A stretch of 64,000 nt of DNA, from contig NZ_CP109137.1 in assembly GCF_035918095.1 (NCBI RefSeq), positions 2,234,001 to 2,298,000 of the forward strand, written 5' to 3'. The position numbers and the translations under genes are program-made. This DNA comes from Streptomyces sp. NBC_01750 (lineage in GTDB: Bacteria; Actinomycetota; Actinomycetes; Streptomycetales; Streptomycetaceae). The stretch's first letter is position 1. Every line of letters begins with the position of its first letter. The notes beneath the pieces were generated by a model. That model saw only the letters and a list, made by a program, of their open reading frames with translations, was not told the origin of the DNA and searched no databases. Below, piece after piece: positions 16,402-26,769 of this stretch.

Positions 16402-17483
16402 GCGTCCGGCAGTGCGTAGACCCGTCGGGCATTGCCCGCCGCGATCATCCCCGCGACCCGTTCCGCGTCCGTACGGGCCCAGGCGCCGTCGCCGACCCAG
16501 CCGCCGAGCACCCGGCTGAGCGCCTCCCGGAAGATCCGGGCACCCACCACATGCAGCTCCGGCAGGCCGCGCGCACCGCTGGAGAACAGCAGCTTCCCGA
16601 ATGGCGCGAGCTCCAGGATCTCCGCGAGGACGGCGGCGGCCCGAGCCCCTGTGTGCACGAGAGCGGGCCCGAGATCGGCGTACACATGCGGGTAGACGCT
16701 CGCCAGATGCGCGGCGTGCCGGTGGTACGGATAGCCGTGCAGCAACACCAGATCGGTGCCGAGACCGGCGGTGGCGGCCGCGAAGCCGGTGAGCAGCATC
16801 GGATCCTCGACCCCGACATGCAGCTGGAGCGGCAGACCTGAGGCGACCGCGATCCACAGCAGATGCCGCACCAGTACGGGATCGGTGAGTCTGCCGCCGA
16901 CCTGCCGCCCGGCCAGCCAGCGTCCGGCGGCCCCGCGCACCTCCCCGGGGCCCGGGGGCTCGGGGGCGAGGGCGAGTCCGTGGCCCACGGCCGTGACCGA
17001 GGTGAAGGCGACGGCGGAGGCGGCGGCCCCGTGCACGGCCTCGGCGAGATTCGCGAGGAAGCTCTCCACGGTGCCCGAGGTGTCGGCGACCTGCTCGGCG
17101 AGGAGTTCGAGACGGACGATCTCGCGCGCGTCGGCCGAACCGGCCGCGGCGATCTCGCGCGGGCCCGTGAGGTCACCGGGCAGCCCGGTGTCCACGAGAT
17201 AGGTGGAGATTCCGCTGCCCCGCAGCAGCCGTCTGCCCGCCTCGAGCACGCCGAGCTCGCGGCGGCGGGCGAGATAGCGGGCGGGCGGGCAGTGCGGCTC
17301 AAGACCCAGCAGCGGCGGGCACCAGCGCCGTACGGCGAAGCCTGTCTGGGTGTCGAAGAAGGTGGTGCCGGGCGCGGGTGGCCCCGCAGTCCTGCCCAGC
17401 TGGGCCTCGAAGGTGCCGAGGCCCAGCTCCGTACGGAGCACTCCGTGGCAGTACTGGTCCACAAGGGTCGGGGTGTCGATCAT
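16398..17483 (-). CDS. Amidohydrolase-family metal-dependent hydrolase
   Basis: A 361-residue TIM-barrel-like hydrolase of the amidohydrolase 2 type. DQYCHGVLR near the N-terminus occupies the usual metal-site position but has Tyr-Cys-His instead of HxH. LPLQLHVGVEDP and VLLHGYPYHRHAAHLASVYP supply further likely metal or catalytic histidines. The C-terminal KLLFSSGARGLPELHVVGA matches the family pattern with Ser in place of the usual Asp. ATG at 17483 follows GGGAGACCGG; an in-frame ATG at 17495 would add four residues. The substrate is unknown. Confidence 0.8.
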   Translation of the reverse strand: MIDTPTLVDQYCHGVLRTELGLGTFEAQLGRTAGPPAPGTTFFDTQTGFAVRRWCPPLLGLEPHCPPARYLARRRELGVLEAGRRLLRGSGISTYLVDTGLPGDLTGPREIAAAGSADAREIVRLELLAEQVADTSGTVESFLANLAEAVHGAAASAVAFTSVTAVGHGLALAPEPPGPGEVRGAAGRWLAGRQVGGRLTDPVLVRHLLWIAVASGLPLQLHVGVEDPMLLTGFAAATAGLGTDLVLLHGYPYHRHAAHLASVYPHVYADLGPALVHTGARAAAVLAEILELAPFGKLLFSSGARGLPELHVVGARIFREALSRVLGGWVGDGAWARTDAERVAGMIAAGNARRVYALPDA

Positions 17484-17548
17484 CCGGTCTCCCATTCGTG
17501 GACCGTGCTTCCACAGTCCTAACGGGTGACACCCCGACGAGGTGTTGC

Positions 17549-17869
17549 TCAGTCGTTGGACGGACCGCCGACCTGGATGCCCGCCATCCGGGTCCACTCG
17601 TACGGCCCAGTGCGGACCTTCGCCGCGAACTCGCCGTCGAACGACTCGTGCAGCGTGATCCCGGCCTTCTCGGCCGCGGCCTGTGCGATGGAGTGGCTCG
17701 GCGCGACAAGGTCGCCCCAGCCGCCGTCCTCGCCGACGAGCACGAGGCGGGTGCCCGCCTGACCGATGTACTCGAGCTGCCCCTCGGCGCCGCCGTGCGC
17801 CTTGGCGAAGGCGCCGATCTGCTTGGCGAGCTTGGCCGCCTTGCGCTCTGCCTGCTTGGTGTCTGCCAT
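17549..17869 (-). CDS. Conserved hypothetical protein (106 aa)
   Basis: A small soluble protein without a recognisable domain. The N-terminal 30 residues are a Lys/Ala-rich helix (KQAERKAAKLAKQIGAFAKA). The rest is mixed, with TRLVLVGEDGGWGDLVAP and VRTGPYEWTRMAGIQVGGPS. ATG at 17869 is the only good start. It is read in the same direction as the amidohydrolase 65 bases ahead and ctaB behind. The clean codon bias and coding density support a real gene. Confidence 0.75.
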   Translation of the reverse strand: MADTKQAERKAAKLAKQIGAFAKAHGGAEGQLEYIGQAGTRLVLVGEDGGWGDLVAPSHSIAQAAAEKAGITLHESFDGEFAAKVRTGPYEWTRMAGIQVGGPSND

Positions 17870-17982
17870 GCATCGATGCTACTTGCGGGTACGGCGCCCT
17901 GGCGACGCCGGGTCACGTGGTGTGGGCCACTGGTGCCCGCCCGGACCCCCGGTCCTCGGGTGTCCGAAGGGCCGGAGTGCGG

Positions 17983-18930
17983 CTAGCGCAGGAAGGGGTC
18001 CACCGCGACCGCCACGAAGAGCAGCGACACATAGGTGATGGACCAGTGGAAGAGCCGCATCTCCTTGAGCTTGCCGCCCGTCGCCCCGGACTTGGCGCGG
18101 CGCTGCAGCGAGTGCGCCTCCCAGAGCCACCAGCCGCCGGTGACCAGCGCCACCGCGGTGTAGAACCAGCCGGTGTAGCCGAGCGGCGTCAGCAGCAGCG
18201 AGACGGCGACCATCACCCAGCTGTAGAGGACGATCTGCCGGGCCACCACGGTGTTGGAGGCGACGACCGGAAGCATCGGCACGCCCACGCGCGCGTAGTC
18301 CTCCTTCACCTTCATCGACAGCGGCCAGTAGTGCGGCGGCGTCCAGAAGAACATGACGAGGAAGAGGATGACCGCGGCCCACGACATCGAGTTGGTGACG
18401 GCGGACCAGCCGATCATGACCGGCATGCAGCCGGCGATGCCGCCCCAGACGATGTTCTGTGAGGTACGGCGCTTAAGGATCATCGTGTAGACGATGACGT
18501 AGAAGAGCAGCGCGCCCAGCGCCAGCGCGGCCGACAGCCAGTTGACGAGGAGCCCGAACCAGAGCGTCGAGACGACGGCGAGGGCGAGACCGAAGACCAG
18601 GCACTCGCGCGGCGACACCATGCCGGTGACCAGCGGACGCTGCGACGTACGGTCCATCAGGGCGTCGATGTCGCGGTCGATGTACATGTTCAGTGCGTTG
18701 GCGCCGCCTGCGGAGAGGTAACCGCCGATGCACGTCGTGAGCACGAGCCAGAGGTCGGGAACATCCTGCGCGGCGAGGAACATCACCGGAACTGTGGTGA
18801 TCAGCAGCAGCTCGATGATCCGTGGCTTGGTCAGCGCCACGAATGCCTTGACGCGAGCCCCGAACGGCCGATGGCCCCCCGGGCTGGGAGTCAAGACGAC
18901 CCCTGCGGGTCGGGACTCGACGGCCGTCAC
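17983..18930 (-). CDS. ctaB: Protoheme IX farnesyltransferase (heme O synthase)
   Basis: A 315-residue UbiA-type prenyltransferase that adds farnesyl to heme B, producing heme O for CtaA. The prenyl-diphosphate site is [18 protein letters not shown], and the second Asp-rich region is around [18 protein letters not shown]. Nine hydrophobic segments fit the family. GTG at 18930 is preferred to the GTG at 18936 because AGGGG then lies at a workable distance. Divergent from tkt across 348 bases. Confidence 0.94.
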   Translation of the reverse strand: MTAVESRPAGVVLTPSPGGHRPFGARVKAFVALTKPRIIELLLITTVPVMFLAAQDVPDLWLVLTTCIGGYLSAGGANALNMYIDRDIDALMDRTSQRPLVTGMVSPRECLVFGLALAVVSTLWFGLLVNWLSAALALGALLFYVIVYTMILKRRTSQNIVWGGIAGCMPVMIGWSAVTNSMSWAAVILFLVMFFWTPPHYWPLSMKVKEDYARVGVPMLPVVASNTVVARQIVLYSWVMVAVSLLLTPLGYTGWFYTAVALVTGGWWLWEAHSLQRRAKSGATGGKLKEMRLFHWSITYVSLLFVAVAVDPFLR

Positions 18931-19278
18931 GCACACCCCTGACAGAGAAATCCCAGCAAGCTCCGGGGGGTACCTCCCATGCCCGATGGGCTATGGGGGA
19001 AGTGAATACCCGTGAAGACTTGCGCGTACCACGCCACTCTAGACGTTGCCCGGACACCGATCTTCGCGGGGGTGGGCTCGTGTTGAGCGGTGGCCGCACG
19101 GCACGCGTATACACCGCCGACAGGCGGAGACGACGCTCTGACGGCACCCTGGCTGTGTCCGGTTTTTTGAAAGGCGTGCACTCGAAAAGAGGCGCGTTGC
19201 TCCGGGGGTAGGCTCGACAGCGCCCGGTCTTCCGTCGTCACCGGGATACGAACATGTGGAGAGGAGCCCTGACCCAGG
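18931..19278. other. Divergent promoter region of ctaB and tkt
   Basis: 348 bases without a gene. The half next to tkt contains T-rich and A-rich tracts (around 19160-19195), unusual for this genome, and a TAGGCT -10-like box (19209-19214). GGAGAGGAG lies about 15 bases before the tkt GTG. No operator could be recognised. Confidence 0.5.
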
Positions 19279-21399
19279 GTGAGCACCAAGCCGACCACCA
19301 CAGACCTCGAGTGGACCGATCTGGACCAGCGGGCCGTTGATACCGCCCGCGTCCTGGCCATGGATTCCGTACAGAAGGTCGGCAACGGCCACCCCGGTAC
19401 GGCCATGAGCCTCGCGCCCGCCGCCTATGTCCTGTTCCAGAAGCTCATGCGGCACGACCCCGCCGATCCGGACTGGACCGGCCGCGACCGGTTCGTGCTC
19501 TCCGCGGGGCACACGTCCCTGACCCTCTACATCCAGCTCTTCCTGGCCGGGTACGGCCTGGAGCTCGATGACCTGAAGGCCTTCAGGACCTGGGGTTCGA
19601 GGACCCCGGGCCACCCGGAGTACGGGCACACGCCGGGCGTCGAGACGACGACGGGCCCGCTCGGCCAGGGCGTCGCCAATGCCGTGGGCATGGCCATGGC
19701 CTCCCGCTACGAGCGCGGCCTGTTCGACCCGGATGCCGCCCCGGGCACCTCGCCGTTCGACCACACCATCTGGGCCGTCGCCGGTGACGGCTGTCTCCAG
19801 GAGGGCATCTCCGCCGAGGCGTCCTCGCTGGCCGGGCACCAGAAGCTCGGCAACCTGGTGCTGCTGTGGGACGACAACCACATCTCCATCGAGGGCGACA
19901 CGGAGACGGCCGTCTCCGAGGACACCCTCAAGCGGTACGAGGCGTACGGCTGGCACGTCCAGCGTGTCGAGCAGAAGCCCGACGGCGACCTCGACCCGGC
20001 CGGTCTCTACAAGGCCCTCAAGGCGGCGCAGGCCGAGACGGAGCGCCCCTCCTTCATCGCGGTCCGCTCGATCATCGCCTGGCCCGCCCCGCACGCACAG
20101 AACACCGAGGCCGCGCACGGCTCGGCGCTCGGCGACGAGGAGGTCGCGGCCACCAAGCGCGTCCTCGGCTTCGACCCGGAGAAGAGCTTCGAGGTCTCCG
20201 ACGAGGTCCTCGCGCACGCCCGTGAGGCGCTCGACCGCGGCCGCGAGACCAAGGGCGAGTGGGAGAAGACGTTTGCCGCGTGGCGCACCGCCAACCCGGA
20301 GCGCGCCGCCGAGTTCGACCGGATCCGCTCCGGCGAGCTCCCGGTGGGCTGGGAGGAGAAGCTCCCGGAGTTCGAGACCGGCAAGGGTGTCGCCACCCGC
20401 GCCGCTTCCGGCAAGATCCTGCAGGCGCTGGGCGCGGTCATTCCCGAACTGTGGGGCGGCTCCGCCGACCTGGCCGGTTCGAACAACACGACGATCGACA
20501 AGACGTCGTCGTTCCTGCCCGACGGCAACCCGCTGCCGGGCGCGGACAAGTACGGCCGCACGATCCACTTCGGCATCCGCGAGCACGCCATGGCCGCGAC
20601 CATGAACGGCATCGCGCTGCACGGCAACACCCGTATCTACGGTGGCACCTTCCTGGTGTTCTCCGACTACATGCGCAACGCCGTACGTCTCTCGGCGCTG
20701 ATGCACCTGCCGGTGACGTACGTGTGGACGCACGACTCGGTCGGCCTGGGCGAGGACGGGCCGACCCACCAGCCGGTGGAGCACCTGGCCTCGCTGCGCG
20801 CGATCCCGGGCCTGAACATCGTCCGGCCGGCCGACGCGAACGAGACCGCCATCGCCTGGCGCGAAATCCTCAAGCGCTACACCAAGAAGTTCGGCAAGGG
20901 CGCCCCGCACGGCCTGGCGCTGACCCGCCAGGGTGTGCCGACATACGAGGCCAACGAGGATGCCGCCAAGGGCGGTTACGTCTTGTTCGACGCCGAAGGG
21001 CCCGAAGGGCAGGGCACGGCGCCGCAGGTCATCCTCATCGGCACCGGCTCGGAGGTCCAGCTGGCTGTCGAGGCGCGCGAGCAGCTGCAGGCCGCGGGCG
21101 TTGCGACCCGGGTGGTCTCGATGCCGTCCGTCGAGTGGTTCGAGGAGCAGGACCAGGCGTACAAGGACAGCGTCCTGCCGCCGGCCGTGAAGGCCCGTGT
21201 CGCGGTCGAGGCAGGTATCGGTCTGACCTGGCACCGCTTCGTCGGCGACGCGGGACGCATCGTTTCGCTGGAGCACTTCGGCGCTTCGGCCGACGGCAAG
21301 GTCCTCTTCCGCGAATTCGGCTTCACTGCCGACAACGTGGCCGCTGCCGCCCGGGACTCGCTTGAAACTGTCAATGGGCTGGAAGCCGCCGCGCGCTGA
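19279..21399 (+). CDS. tkt: Transketolase
   Basis: A 706-residue thiamine-diphosphate enzyme exchanging two-carbon units in the pentose phosphate pathway. ThDP binding is shown by [20 protein letters not shown], with [11 protein letters not shown]. The substrate and active-site regions [32 protein letters not shown] and [18 protein letters not shown] are intact. The start is GTG at 19279 ([17 protein letters not shown]), just 35 bases ahead of the next gene's region at the far end. First gene of tkt-tal-zwf-opcA-pgl, so the operon supplies both oxidative and non-oxidative branches. Confidence 0.96.
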   Translation: MSTKPTTTDLEWTDLDQRAVDTARVLAMDSVQKVGNGHPGTAMSLAPAAYVLFQKLMRHDPADPDWTGRDRFVLSAGHTSLTLYIQLFLAGYGLELDDLKAFRTWGSRTPGHPEYGHTPGVETTTGPLGQGVANAVGMAMASRYERGLFDPDAAPGTSPFDHTIWAVAGDGCLQEGISAEASSLAGHQKLGNLVLLWDDNHISIEGDTETAVSEDTLKRYEAYGWHVQRVEQKPDGDLDPAGLYKALKAAQAETERPSFIAVRSIIAWPAPHAQNTEAAHGSALGDEEVAATKRVLGFDPEKSFEVSDEVLAHAREALDRGRETKGEWEKTFAAWRTANPERAAEFDRIRSGELPVGWEEKLPEFETGKGVATRAASGKILQALGAVIPELWGGSADLAGSNNTTIDKTSSFLPDGNPLPGADKYGRTIHFGIREHAMAATMNGIALHGNTRIYGGTFLVFSDYMRNAVRLSALMHLPVTYVWTHDSVGLGEDGPTHQPVEHLASLRAIPGLNIVRPADANETAIAWREILKRYTKKFGKGAPHGLALTRQGVPTYEANEDAAKGGYVLFDAEGPEGQGTAPQVILIGTGSEVQLAVEAREQLQAAGVATRVVSMPSVEWFEEQDQAYKDSVLPPAVKARVAVEAGIGLTWHRFVGDAGRIVSLEHFGASADGKVLFREFGFTADNVAAAARDSLETVNGLEAAAR

Positions 21400-21433
21400 C
21401 GCCGGTATACGACAAGTAGGAGATGCAATTCTC

Positions 21434-22552
21434 ATGACAGACGCACTCAAGCGCCTCTCCGACGAAGGCGTCGCGATCTGGCTCGACGACCTGTCGCGCA
21501 AGCGGATCACCTCCGGCAATCTCGCCGAACTGATCGACCAGCAGCACGTCGTGGGCGTCACCACCAACCCCTCGATCTTCCAGAAGGCCATCAGCAGCGG
21601 CGACGGTTACGAGCAGCAGCTCGCCGACCTCGCCGTGCGCAAGGTGACCGTCGAGGAAGCCGTACGGATGATCACGACGGCCGACGTCCGGGACGCCGCC
21701 GACATCCTGCGTCCGGTCTTCGACGCCACCGGCGGCCAGGACGGCCGGGTCTCCATCGAGGTCGATCCGCGGCTCGCGCACAAGACCGCGGCGACCATCG
21801 CCGAGGCCAAGCAGCTGGCCTGGCTGGTGGACCGTCCGAACACGCTCATCAAGATCCCGGCGACGAAGGCCGGCCTGCCGGCGATCACCGAGGTCATCGG
21901 CAAGGGCATCAGCGTCAATGTCACGCTGATCTTCTCGCTGGAGCGCTACCGCGAGGTCATGGACGCGTACCTGGCCGGTCTGGAGAAGGCGAAGGCCTCG
22001 GGCCTGGACCTCTCCAGGATCCAGTCCGTGGCGTCCTTCTTCGTGTCCCGTGTGGACACCGAGATCGACAAGCGGCTGGACGCCCAGGGCACCCCGGAGG
22101 CCAAGGAGGCCCGCGGCAAGGCGGCTCTCGCCAATGCCCGTCTGGCGTACGAGGCGTACGAAGAGGTCTTCAGCAGCGACCGCTGGGCCGCGCTCGACAA
22201 GGCGCAGGCCAATAAGCAGCGTCCGCTGTGGGCCTCGACCGGCGTCAAGGACCCGGCGTACAAGGACACCATGTACGTCGAGGAGCTGGTCGCCCCGGGC
22301 ACGGTGAACACCATGCCGGAGGCCACCCTGGAGGCCACCGCCGACCACGGTCGGATCACCGGTGACACGGTCCGCGGCACGTACGAGCAGGCCCGCGCCG
22401 ACCTCGACGCCGTCGAGAAGCTCGGGATCTCCTACGACGAGGTCGTGCAGCTGCTCGAGGACGAGGGCGTGGAGAAGTTCGCGACGTCCTGGAACGACCT
22501 GCTCAACTCGACCGAGGCCGAGCTCAAGCGCCTCGCTCCTTCGGAGGGCTGA
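21434..22552 (+). CDS. tal: Transaldolase
   Basis: A 372-residue class I aldolase transferring dihydroxyacetone units. [16 protein letters not shown] opens the barrel, [17 protein letters not shown] carries the Schiff-base lysine, and [20 protein letters not shown] is the family tail of the active site. Length matches the long actinobacterial/cyanobacterial form. ATG at 21434 follows GTAGGAG. It is 34 bases after tkt and only 5 bases before zwf. Confidence 0.96.
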   Translation: MTDALKRLSDEGVAIWLDDLSRKRITSGNLAELIDQQHVVGVTTNPSIFQKAISSGDGYEQQLADLAVRKVTVEEAVRMITTADVRDAADILRPVFDATGGQDGRVSIEVDPRLAHKTAATIAEAKQLAWLVDRPNTLIKIPATKAGLPAITEVIGKGISVNVTLIFSLERYREVMDAYLAGLEKAKASGLDLSRIQSVASFFVSRVDTEIDKRLDAQGTPEAKEARGKAALANARLAYEAYEEVFSSDRWAALDKAQANKQRPLWASTGVKDPAYKDTMYVEELVAPGTVNTMPEATLEATADHGRITGDTVRGTYEQARADLDAVEKLGISYDEVVQLLEDEGVEKFATSWNDLLNSTEAELKRLAPSEG

Positions 22553-22557
22553 CCAAC

Positions 22558-24090
22558 TTGTCCGGTCTCAGCGGAGCCAACCCGCTCCGTGACCCTGCAG
22601 ACCGACGGCTCCCGCGTATCGCGGGGCCGTCGGGCCTGGTCATCTTTGGCGTCACGGGCGATTTGTCACGTAAAAAGTTGATGCCAGCCGTCTATGACCT
22701 GGCCAACCGCGGGCTGCTGCCGCCGGGCTTCTCGCTCGTCGGTTTCGCCCGCCGTGAGTGGAAGGACGAGGACTTCGCACAGGAGGTCCACGACGCCGTC
22801 AAGGCTCACGCCCGTACGCCGTTCCGCGAGGAGGTCTGGCAGCAGCTCATCCAGGGGATGCGCTTCGTCCCGGGCAACTTCGACGACGACGACGCCTTCG
22901 AGCGGCTGAAGTCGACCATAGATGACCTCGACAAGAAGCAGGGCACCGGCGGCAACTTCGCGTTCTATCTCTCCGTACCGCCGAAGTTCTTCCCGAAGGT
23001 CGTCCAGCAGCTCAAGAAGCACGGGCTCGCCGACCAGAAGGAGGGTTCCTGGCGCCGCGCGGTCATCGAGAAGCCGTTCGGCCACGACCTGGTCTCCGCC
23101 CAGGAGCTCAACCAGGTGGTGCACGAGGTCTTCCCGTCCAACGAGGTCTTCCGGATCGACCACTATCTCGGCAAGGAGACCGTCCAGAACATTCTGGCGC
23201 TGCGCTTCGCCAACACCCTCTTCGAGCCGATCTGGAACCGGTCGTACGTCGACCATGTCCAGATCACCATGGCCGAGGACATCGGCATCGGCGGCCGTGC
23301 CGGCTACTACGACGGTATCGGCGCCGCCCGTGACGTCATCCAGAACCACCTGCTCCAGCTGCTCGCGCTGACCACGATGGAGGAACCCGCCTCCTTCGAC
23401 GCGGACGCGCTCGCGGCCGAGAAGACCAAGGTGCTGGGCGCGGTGAAGCTGCCCAAGGACCTGTCCAAGAACACGGTGCGCGCGCGGTACACGGCCGGCT
23501 GGCAGGGCGGCGAGAAGGCCGTCGGCTATCTCGAGGAAGAGGGCATCGACCCCAAGTCGAAGACCGACACCTACGCGGCCATAAAGCTGGGGATCGACAA
23601 CCGCCGCTGGGCCGGAGTCCCGTTCTACCTCCGTACCGGCAAGCGGCTCGGCCGCCGTGTCACGGAGATCGCGGTGATCTTCCAACGCGCCCCGCACTCC
23701 CCCTTCGACCACACGGCGACGGAGGAGCTGGGCCAGAACGCCCTGGTCATCCGCGTCCAGCCGGACGAGGGCGTGACCCTACGGTTCGGCTCGAAGGTGC
23801 CCGGCACCTCGATGGAGGTGCGGGACGTCTCGATGGATTTCGCGTACGGCGAGTCCTTCACGGAGTCCAGCCCGGAGGCGTACGAGCGCCTCATCCTCGA
23901 TGTCCTGCTCGGCGACTCCAACCTCTTCCCGCGTGTGGAGGAGGTCGAGCTGTCCTGGAAGATCCTCGACCCGATCGAGAAGTTCTGGGACGAGCACGGC
24001 AAGCCCGCGCAGTACCCGGCCGGGACCTGGGGTCCGGTCGAGGCGGACGAAATGCTCGCACGCGACGGACGGAGCTGGCGTCGGCCATGA
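22558..24090 (+). CDS. zwf: Glucose-6-phosphate dehydrogenase
   Basis: A 510-residue NADP-linked enzyme that opens the oxidative pentose phosphate pathway. The nucleotide site is VIFGVTGDLSRKKLMPAVYD, the active site is FRIDHYLGKETVQNILALRF, and VIEKPFGHDL is also conserved. The start is a rare TTG at 22558, placed by GGAGGG about ten bases upstream and the natural N-terminus MSGLSGANPLRDPADRRLPR. The end overlaps opcA by four bases. OpcA is its allosteric partner in actinobacteria. Confidence 0.96.
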   Translation: MSGLSGANPLRDPADRRLPRIAGPSGLVIFGVTGDLSRKKLMPAVYDLANRGLLPPGFSLVGFARREWKDEDFAQEVHDAVKAHARTPFREEVWQQLIQGMRFVPGNFDDDDAFERLKSTIDDLDKKQGTGGNFAFYLSVPPKFFPKVVQQLKKHGLADQKEGSWRRAVIEKPFGHDLVSAQELNQVVHEVFPSNEVFRIDHYLGKETVQNILALRFANTLFEPIWNRSYVDHVQITMAEDIGIGGRAGYYDGIGAARDVIQNHLLQLLALTTMEEPASFDADALAAEKTKVLGAVKLPKDLSKNTVRARYTAGWQGGEKAVGYLEEEGIDPKSKTDTYAAIKLGIDNRRWAGVPFYLRTGKRLGRRVTEIAVIFQRAPHSPFDHTATEELGQNALVIRVQPDEGVTLRFGSKVPGTSMEVRDVSMDFAYGESFTESSPEAYERLILDVLLGDSNLFPRVEEVELSWKILDPIEKFWDEHGKPAQYPAGTWGPVEADEMLARDGRSWRRP

Positions 24091-25109
24091 AGATCGACCT
24101 TACGGACACCACAGCCAGCAAGATCAACAAGGCGCTGGTGCAGGGACGGCGGGCCGTCGGCACGCAGGCCGTCGGCATGGTGCTCACCCTTGTCATGGTC
24201 ACCGACGAGGAGAACGCCTACGACGCGCTGAAGGCTGCCAACGAGGCGTCCCGCGAGCACCCCTCGCGAAAGCTCGTCGTCATCAAGCGGGTCTCGCGTT
24301 CGCCGCGCGACCGGGCGAAGGCACGCCTGGACGCCGAGGTACGGGTGGGCGCTGACGCGGGCACCGGTGAGACGGTCGTCGTGCGGCTGTACGGCGAGGT
24401 CATCAACCACGCCCAGTCGGTGGTGCTGCCGCTGCTCCTGCCGGACGCGCCGGTAGTGGTCTGGTGGCCGGTTAACGCGCCGACCGACCCGGCCAAGGAC
24501 CCGCTGGGCGCGCTGGCACAGCGCCGGGTGACGGACATCTACGCCTCCGAGAAGCCGGTGCGGGAGCTGGCGGCGCGAGCCGAGGTGTACACCCCCGGCG
24601 ACACCGATCTTGCCTGGACCCGGATCACGCCGTGGCGCTCGATGCTCGCGGCCGCTCTGGACCAGGTCAACTGCGACGTCACCGGGGCGGAGGTGGAGGG
24701 CGAGGAGTTCAACCCGAGCTGCGAGCTGCTCGCCATGTGGCTCGCGGACCGGCTGAAGGTGCCGGTGAAGCGCTCGTCCTCCGCCGGTCCCGGCCTCACC
24801 GCCGTACGGATGGAGACCAGCTGCGGTCCGATCGTGCTGGACCGGGCGGACGGCTCGCTGGCGACGCTGTCGATCCAGGGCCAGCCGGACCGGGCGGTGG
24901 CCCTCCACCGGCGTGATACGGCCGAGCTGATCGCGGAGGAACTGCGGCGGCTCGACCCGGACGACATCTACGCCTCGGCGCTGCGGTTCGGCGTGGACCG
25001 GCTGGCCGGTCCGGAGGAAACCGGGGCTGACGATACGTCGGAGTCCGATGCCAAACCCGCCTCCGCGGCCAAGAAGTCCGCTCCGGCCAAGAAGGCGGCT
25101 GCGAAGTGA
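24087..25109 (+). CDS. opcA: Glucose-6-phosphate dehydrogenase assembly protein OpcA
   Basis: A 340-residue OpcA. Family blocks include TLVMVTDEENAYDALKAANE, SVVLPLLLPDAPVVVWWPV and RITPWRSMLAAALDQVNCDV. OpcA binds and activates or assembles Zwf in actinobacteria and cyanobacteria. ATG at 24087 overlaps the zwf stop (ATGA). The last 35 residues form a Lys/Ala-rich tail (AKKSAPAKKAAAK), a style also seen on UvrA in this window. Confidence 0.94.
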   Translation: MKIDLTDTTASKINKALVQGRRAVGTQAVGMVLTLVMVTDEENAYDALKAANEASREHPSRKLVVIKRVSRSPRDRAKARLDAEVRVGADAGTGETVVVRLYGEVINHAQSVVLPLLLPDAPVVVWWPVNAPTDPAKDPLGALAQRRVTDIYASEKPVRELAARAEVYTPGDTDLAWTRITPWRSMLAAALDQVNCDVTGAEVEGEEFNPSCELLAMWLADRLKVPVKRSSSAGPGLTAVRMETSCGPIVLDRADGSLATLSIQGQPDRAVALHRRDTAELIAEELRRLDPDDIYASALRFGVDRLAGPEETGADDTSESDAKPASAAKKSAPAKKAAAK

Positions 25110-25888
25110 GTGCTCCACAACTCGTTGTCCACCGGGACAAGGAGTTGATGGCACAGGCCGCCGCGGCCCGGCTGATCACGAAGATCGTGGACGCCCAGTC
25201 CGCGCGCGGCTCGGCATCGGTGGTCCTCACGGGCGGTCGCAACGGCAACGCCCTGCTGGGCGCTCTCGGCACCTCACCGGCCCGGGACGCGATCGACTGG
25301 CCGCGGCTCGACCTGTGGTGGGGCGACGAGCGGTTTCTCCCGGAGGGCGACCCGGAGCGCAATGTCACGCAGGCCCGCGAGGCCCTGCTGGACAAAGTGC
25401 CGCTGGATCGGGCCCGGGTGCACGCGATGCCCGCGTCGGACGGCGAGTACGGCAACGACGCGGACGCGGCTGCTGCCGCGTACGCGGCCGAACTCGCGGC
25501 CGCGGCGGGTCCTGAGGACCATGGTCCGGTGCCGACGTTCGACGTACTGATGCTGGGTGTCGGCCCGGACACCCATGTGGCGTCCCTCTTCCCGGAGCTC
25601 CCCGCGGTCCGCGAGAGGGAGCGCACGGTGGTCGGCGTCCACGGCGCGCCCAAGCCGCCGCCGACCCGTATCTCGCTCACGCTTCCGGCGATTCGCGCGG
25701 CACGCGAGGTGTGGTTGCTGGCGGCGGGCGAGGACAAGGCGAAGGCCGTGAAGATCACGCTGTCTGGCGCGGGCGAGGTGCAGGCTCCCGCGGCGGGCGC
25801 GTACGGACGCGGCCGGACGCTGTGGCTGCTGGACGCTGCGGCGGCCGCACAGCTGCCGCGCGGCCTGTATCCGCCGGCGTCGGCCTGA
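25106..25888 (+). CDS. pgl: 6-phosphogluconolactonase
   Basis: A 260-residue hydrolase converting 6-phosphogluconolactone to 6-phosphogluconate, the step after Zwf. It has the SugarP isomerase fold pattern: SVVLTGGRNGNALLGAL, DLWWGDERFLPEGDPERNV and FDVLMLGVGPDTHVASLFPE, all hallmark blocks of DevB-type lactonases. The start is GTG at 25106, overlapping the opcA stop. Last gene of the operon, followed by a large inverted repeat at 25891-25956. Confidence 0.95.
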   Translation: MSAPQLVVHRDKELMAQAAAARLITKIVDAQSARGSASVVLTGGRNGNALLGALGTSPARDAIDWPRLDLWWGDERFLPEGDPERNVTQAREALLDKVPLDRARVHAMPASDGEYGNDADAAAAAYAAELAAAAGPEDHGPVPTFDVLMLGVGPDTHVASLFPELPAVRERERTVVGVHGAPKPPPTRISLTLPAIRAAREVWLLAAGEDKAKAVKITLSGAGEVQAPAAGAYGRGRTLWLLDAAAAAQLPRGLYPPASA

Positions 25889-25890
25889 CC

Positions 25891-25956
25891 GTGGGGCTCC
25901 GCCCCGGACCCCACGCGCCCGCAGGGCGGCGTACGGGGTCCGGGGCTCGCCCCCAC
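25891..25956. repeat. Large imperfect inverted repeat after pgl
   Basis: GTGGGGCTCCGCCCCGGACC is mirrored by GGTCCGGGGCTCGCCCCCAC around a short centre near 25922. The stem is about 28 bp with a few mismatches. It lies three bases after the pgl stop, probably acting as a terminator. A further GC-rich inverted stretch (GGGGCGGG and CCCCGCC) follows to about 26018. Elements with this wording recur in Streptomyces intergenic regions (recalled). Confidence 0.65.
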
Positions 25957-26022
25957 GCGGCGGAGCCGGACATCGATGCAGCGGGAAGGGGCGGGTCCCG
26001 GAACAGGCCCCGCCGCGGGCGC

Positions 26023-26434
26023 TCATCCCGCCCGGTTCTCCACCCGCCGGACGAACTTCAGCCCGGACCAGTCCTCACCCAGCGCCGCGACCTTCACATC
26101 GACGATGCCGAGCGGGAGGAAGAGGTCCCGCAGCGCGTTCTCGGTGATGTCGCTCTCATGGCCGGCAGCCTTGCGCGGCCAGGCGATCCAGAGCATGGCC
26201 GGGTCCGCCAAGTGCTCGACGAGCGCCGCCGCGTCGGCTGCCAGGATCGGAGTGCGCACGGTAGAAGGCCAGCGTCACATCGGCGTCGCGCGAGCCGCGC
26301 TCGCCGACTCTGACTCCTTCGGGCAGTTCGGGAAGTGTCCAGTCCTGGGGCCGGTGTCTGAGCGCGACGCGCTGACCCGGCTTGATGCCGAGCTTCTTGG
26401 CCAGCGGAGTGCCGGGGTAGCCGGATGTGGTCAT
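26023..26434 (-). pseudogene. DUF3052-like protein with a frameshift
   Basis: MTTSGYPGTPLAKKLGIKPG through ADVTLAFYR lies in one frame from ATG 26434. RTPILAADAAALVEHLADPA through WSGLKFVRRVENRAG lies in another, ending at 26023. Joined, they give a normal 136-residue DUF3052 domain (LAKKLGIKPGQRVALRHRP ... LWIAWPRKAAGHESDITENA). A single-base shift near 26250-26258 breaks the gene, by mutation or sequencing error. The function of the family is not established. It lies downstream of pgi and the small membrane protein, on the same strand. Confidence 0.7.
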
Positions 26435-26492
26435 ACGGGGATTGTCGCGCCGTCCTCGGCCGCATCGCATCCCGCCGTCCGCTCCTCCCGTA

Positions 26493-26747
26493 TCAGAACG
26501 GCTCCAGCGGCCCCGTGCCCTCCCGGCGGTGCACCCGGAACCACCACGCGGTGAAGAAGACGGTGCAGGCCGGACTCAGCACCGCCGGCACCCGGGCGGG
26601 TGTCAGCAGCCACGGCCGTGCGGGCGCTGTCAACGCGCCCAGCACGGCCAGGACCACCACCGGTACGGCGGTGGTCAGGAGCCACCGCACCCGCCACCAG
26701 CCGACGACCCGCTCATCGGGCGTGTTGTCCGCCGGCCGCAGCCGCAC
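26493..26747 (-). CDS. Small membrane protein, perhaps a truncated PH-domain (bPH2) protein
   Basis: An 84-residue protein with two hydrophobic segments (WLLTTAVPVVVLAVLGALTA and VPAVLSPACTVFFTAWWF) and a short charged end (RVHRREGTGPLEPF). The layout, including the final WFRVHRRE, looks like the N-terminal membrane part of bPH2-domain proteins, in which a longer soluble domain would follow. Here it stops. GTG at 26747 has GGAGGG five bases upstream, and the gene starts 22 bases after the pgi stop, so it is probably expressed with pgi. It could also be a complete small protein. Confidence 0.55.
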   Translation of the reverse strand: MRLRPADNTPDERVVGWWRVRWLLTTAVPVVVLAVLGALTAPARPWLLTPARVPAVLSPACTVFFTAWWFRVHRREGTGPLEPF

Positions 26748-26769
26748 CGAGCCCTCCCCCGTCGTCGGC

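Noticed and set aside
19039..21591. 850-codon open frame opposite tkt
   Set aside because: The sense strand encodes a complete transketolase with all motifs; the antisense product has no recognisable feature.
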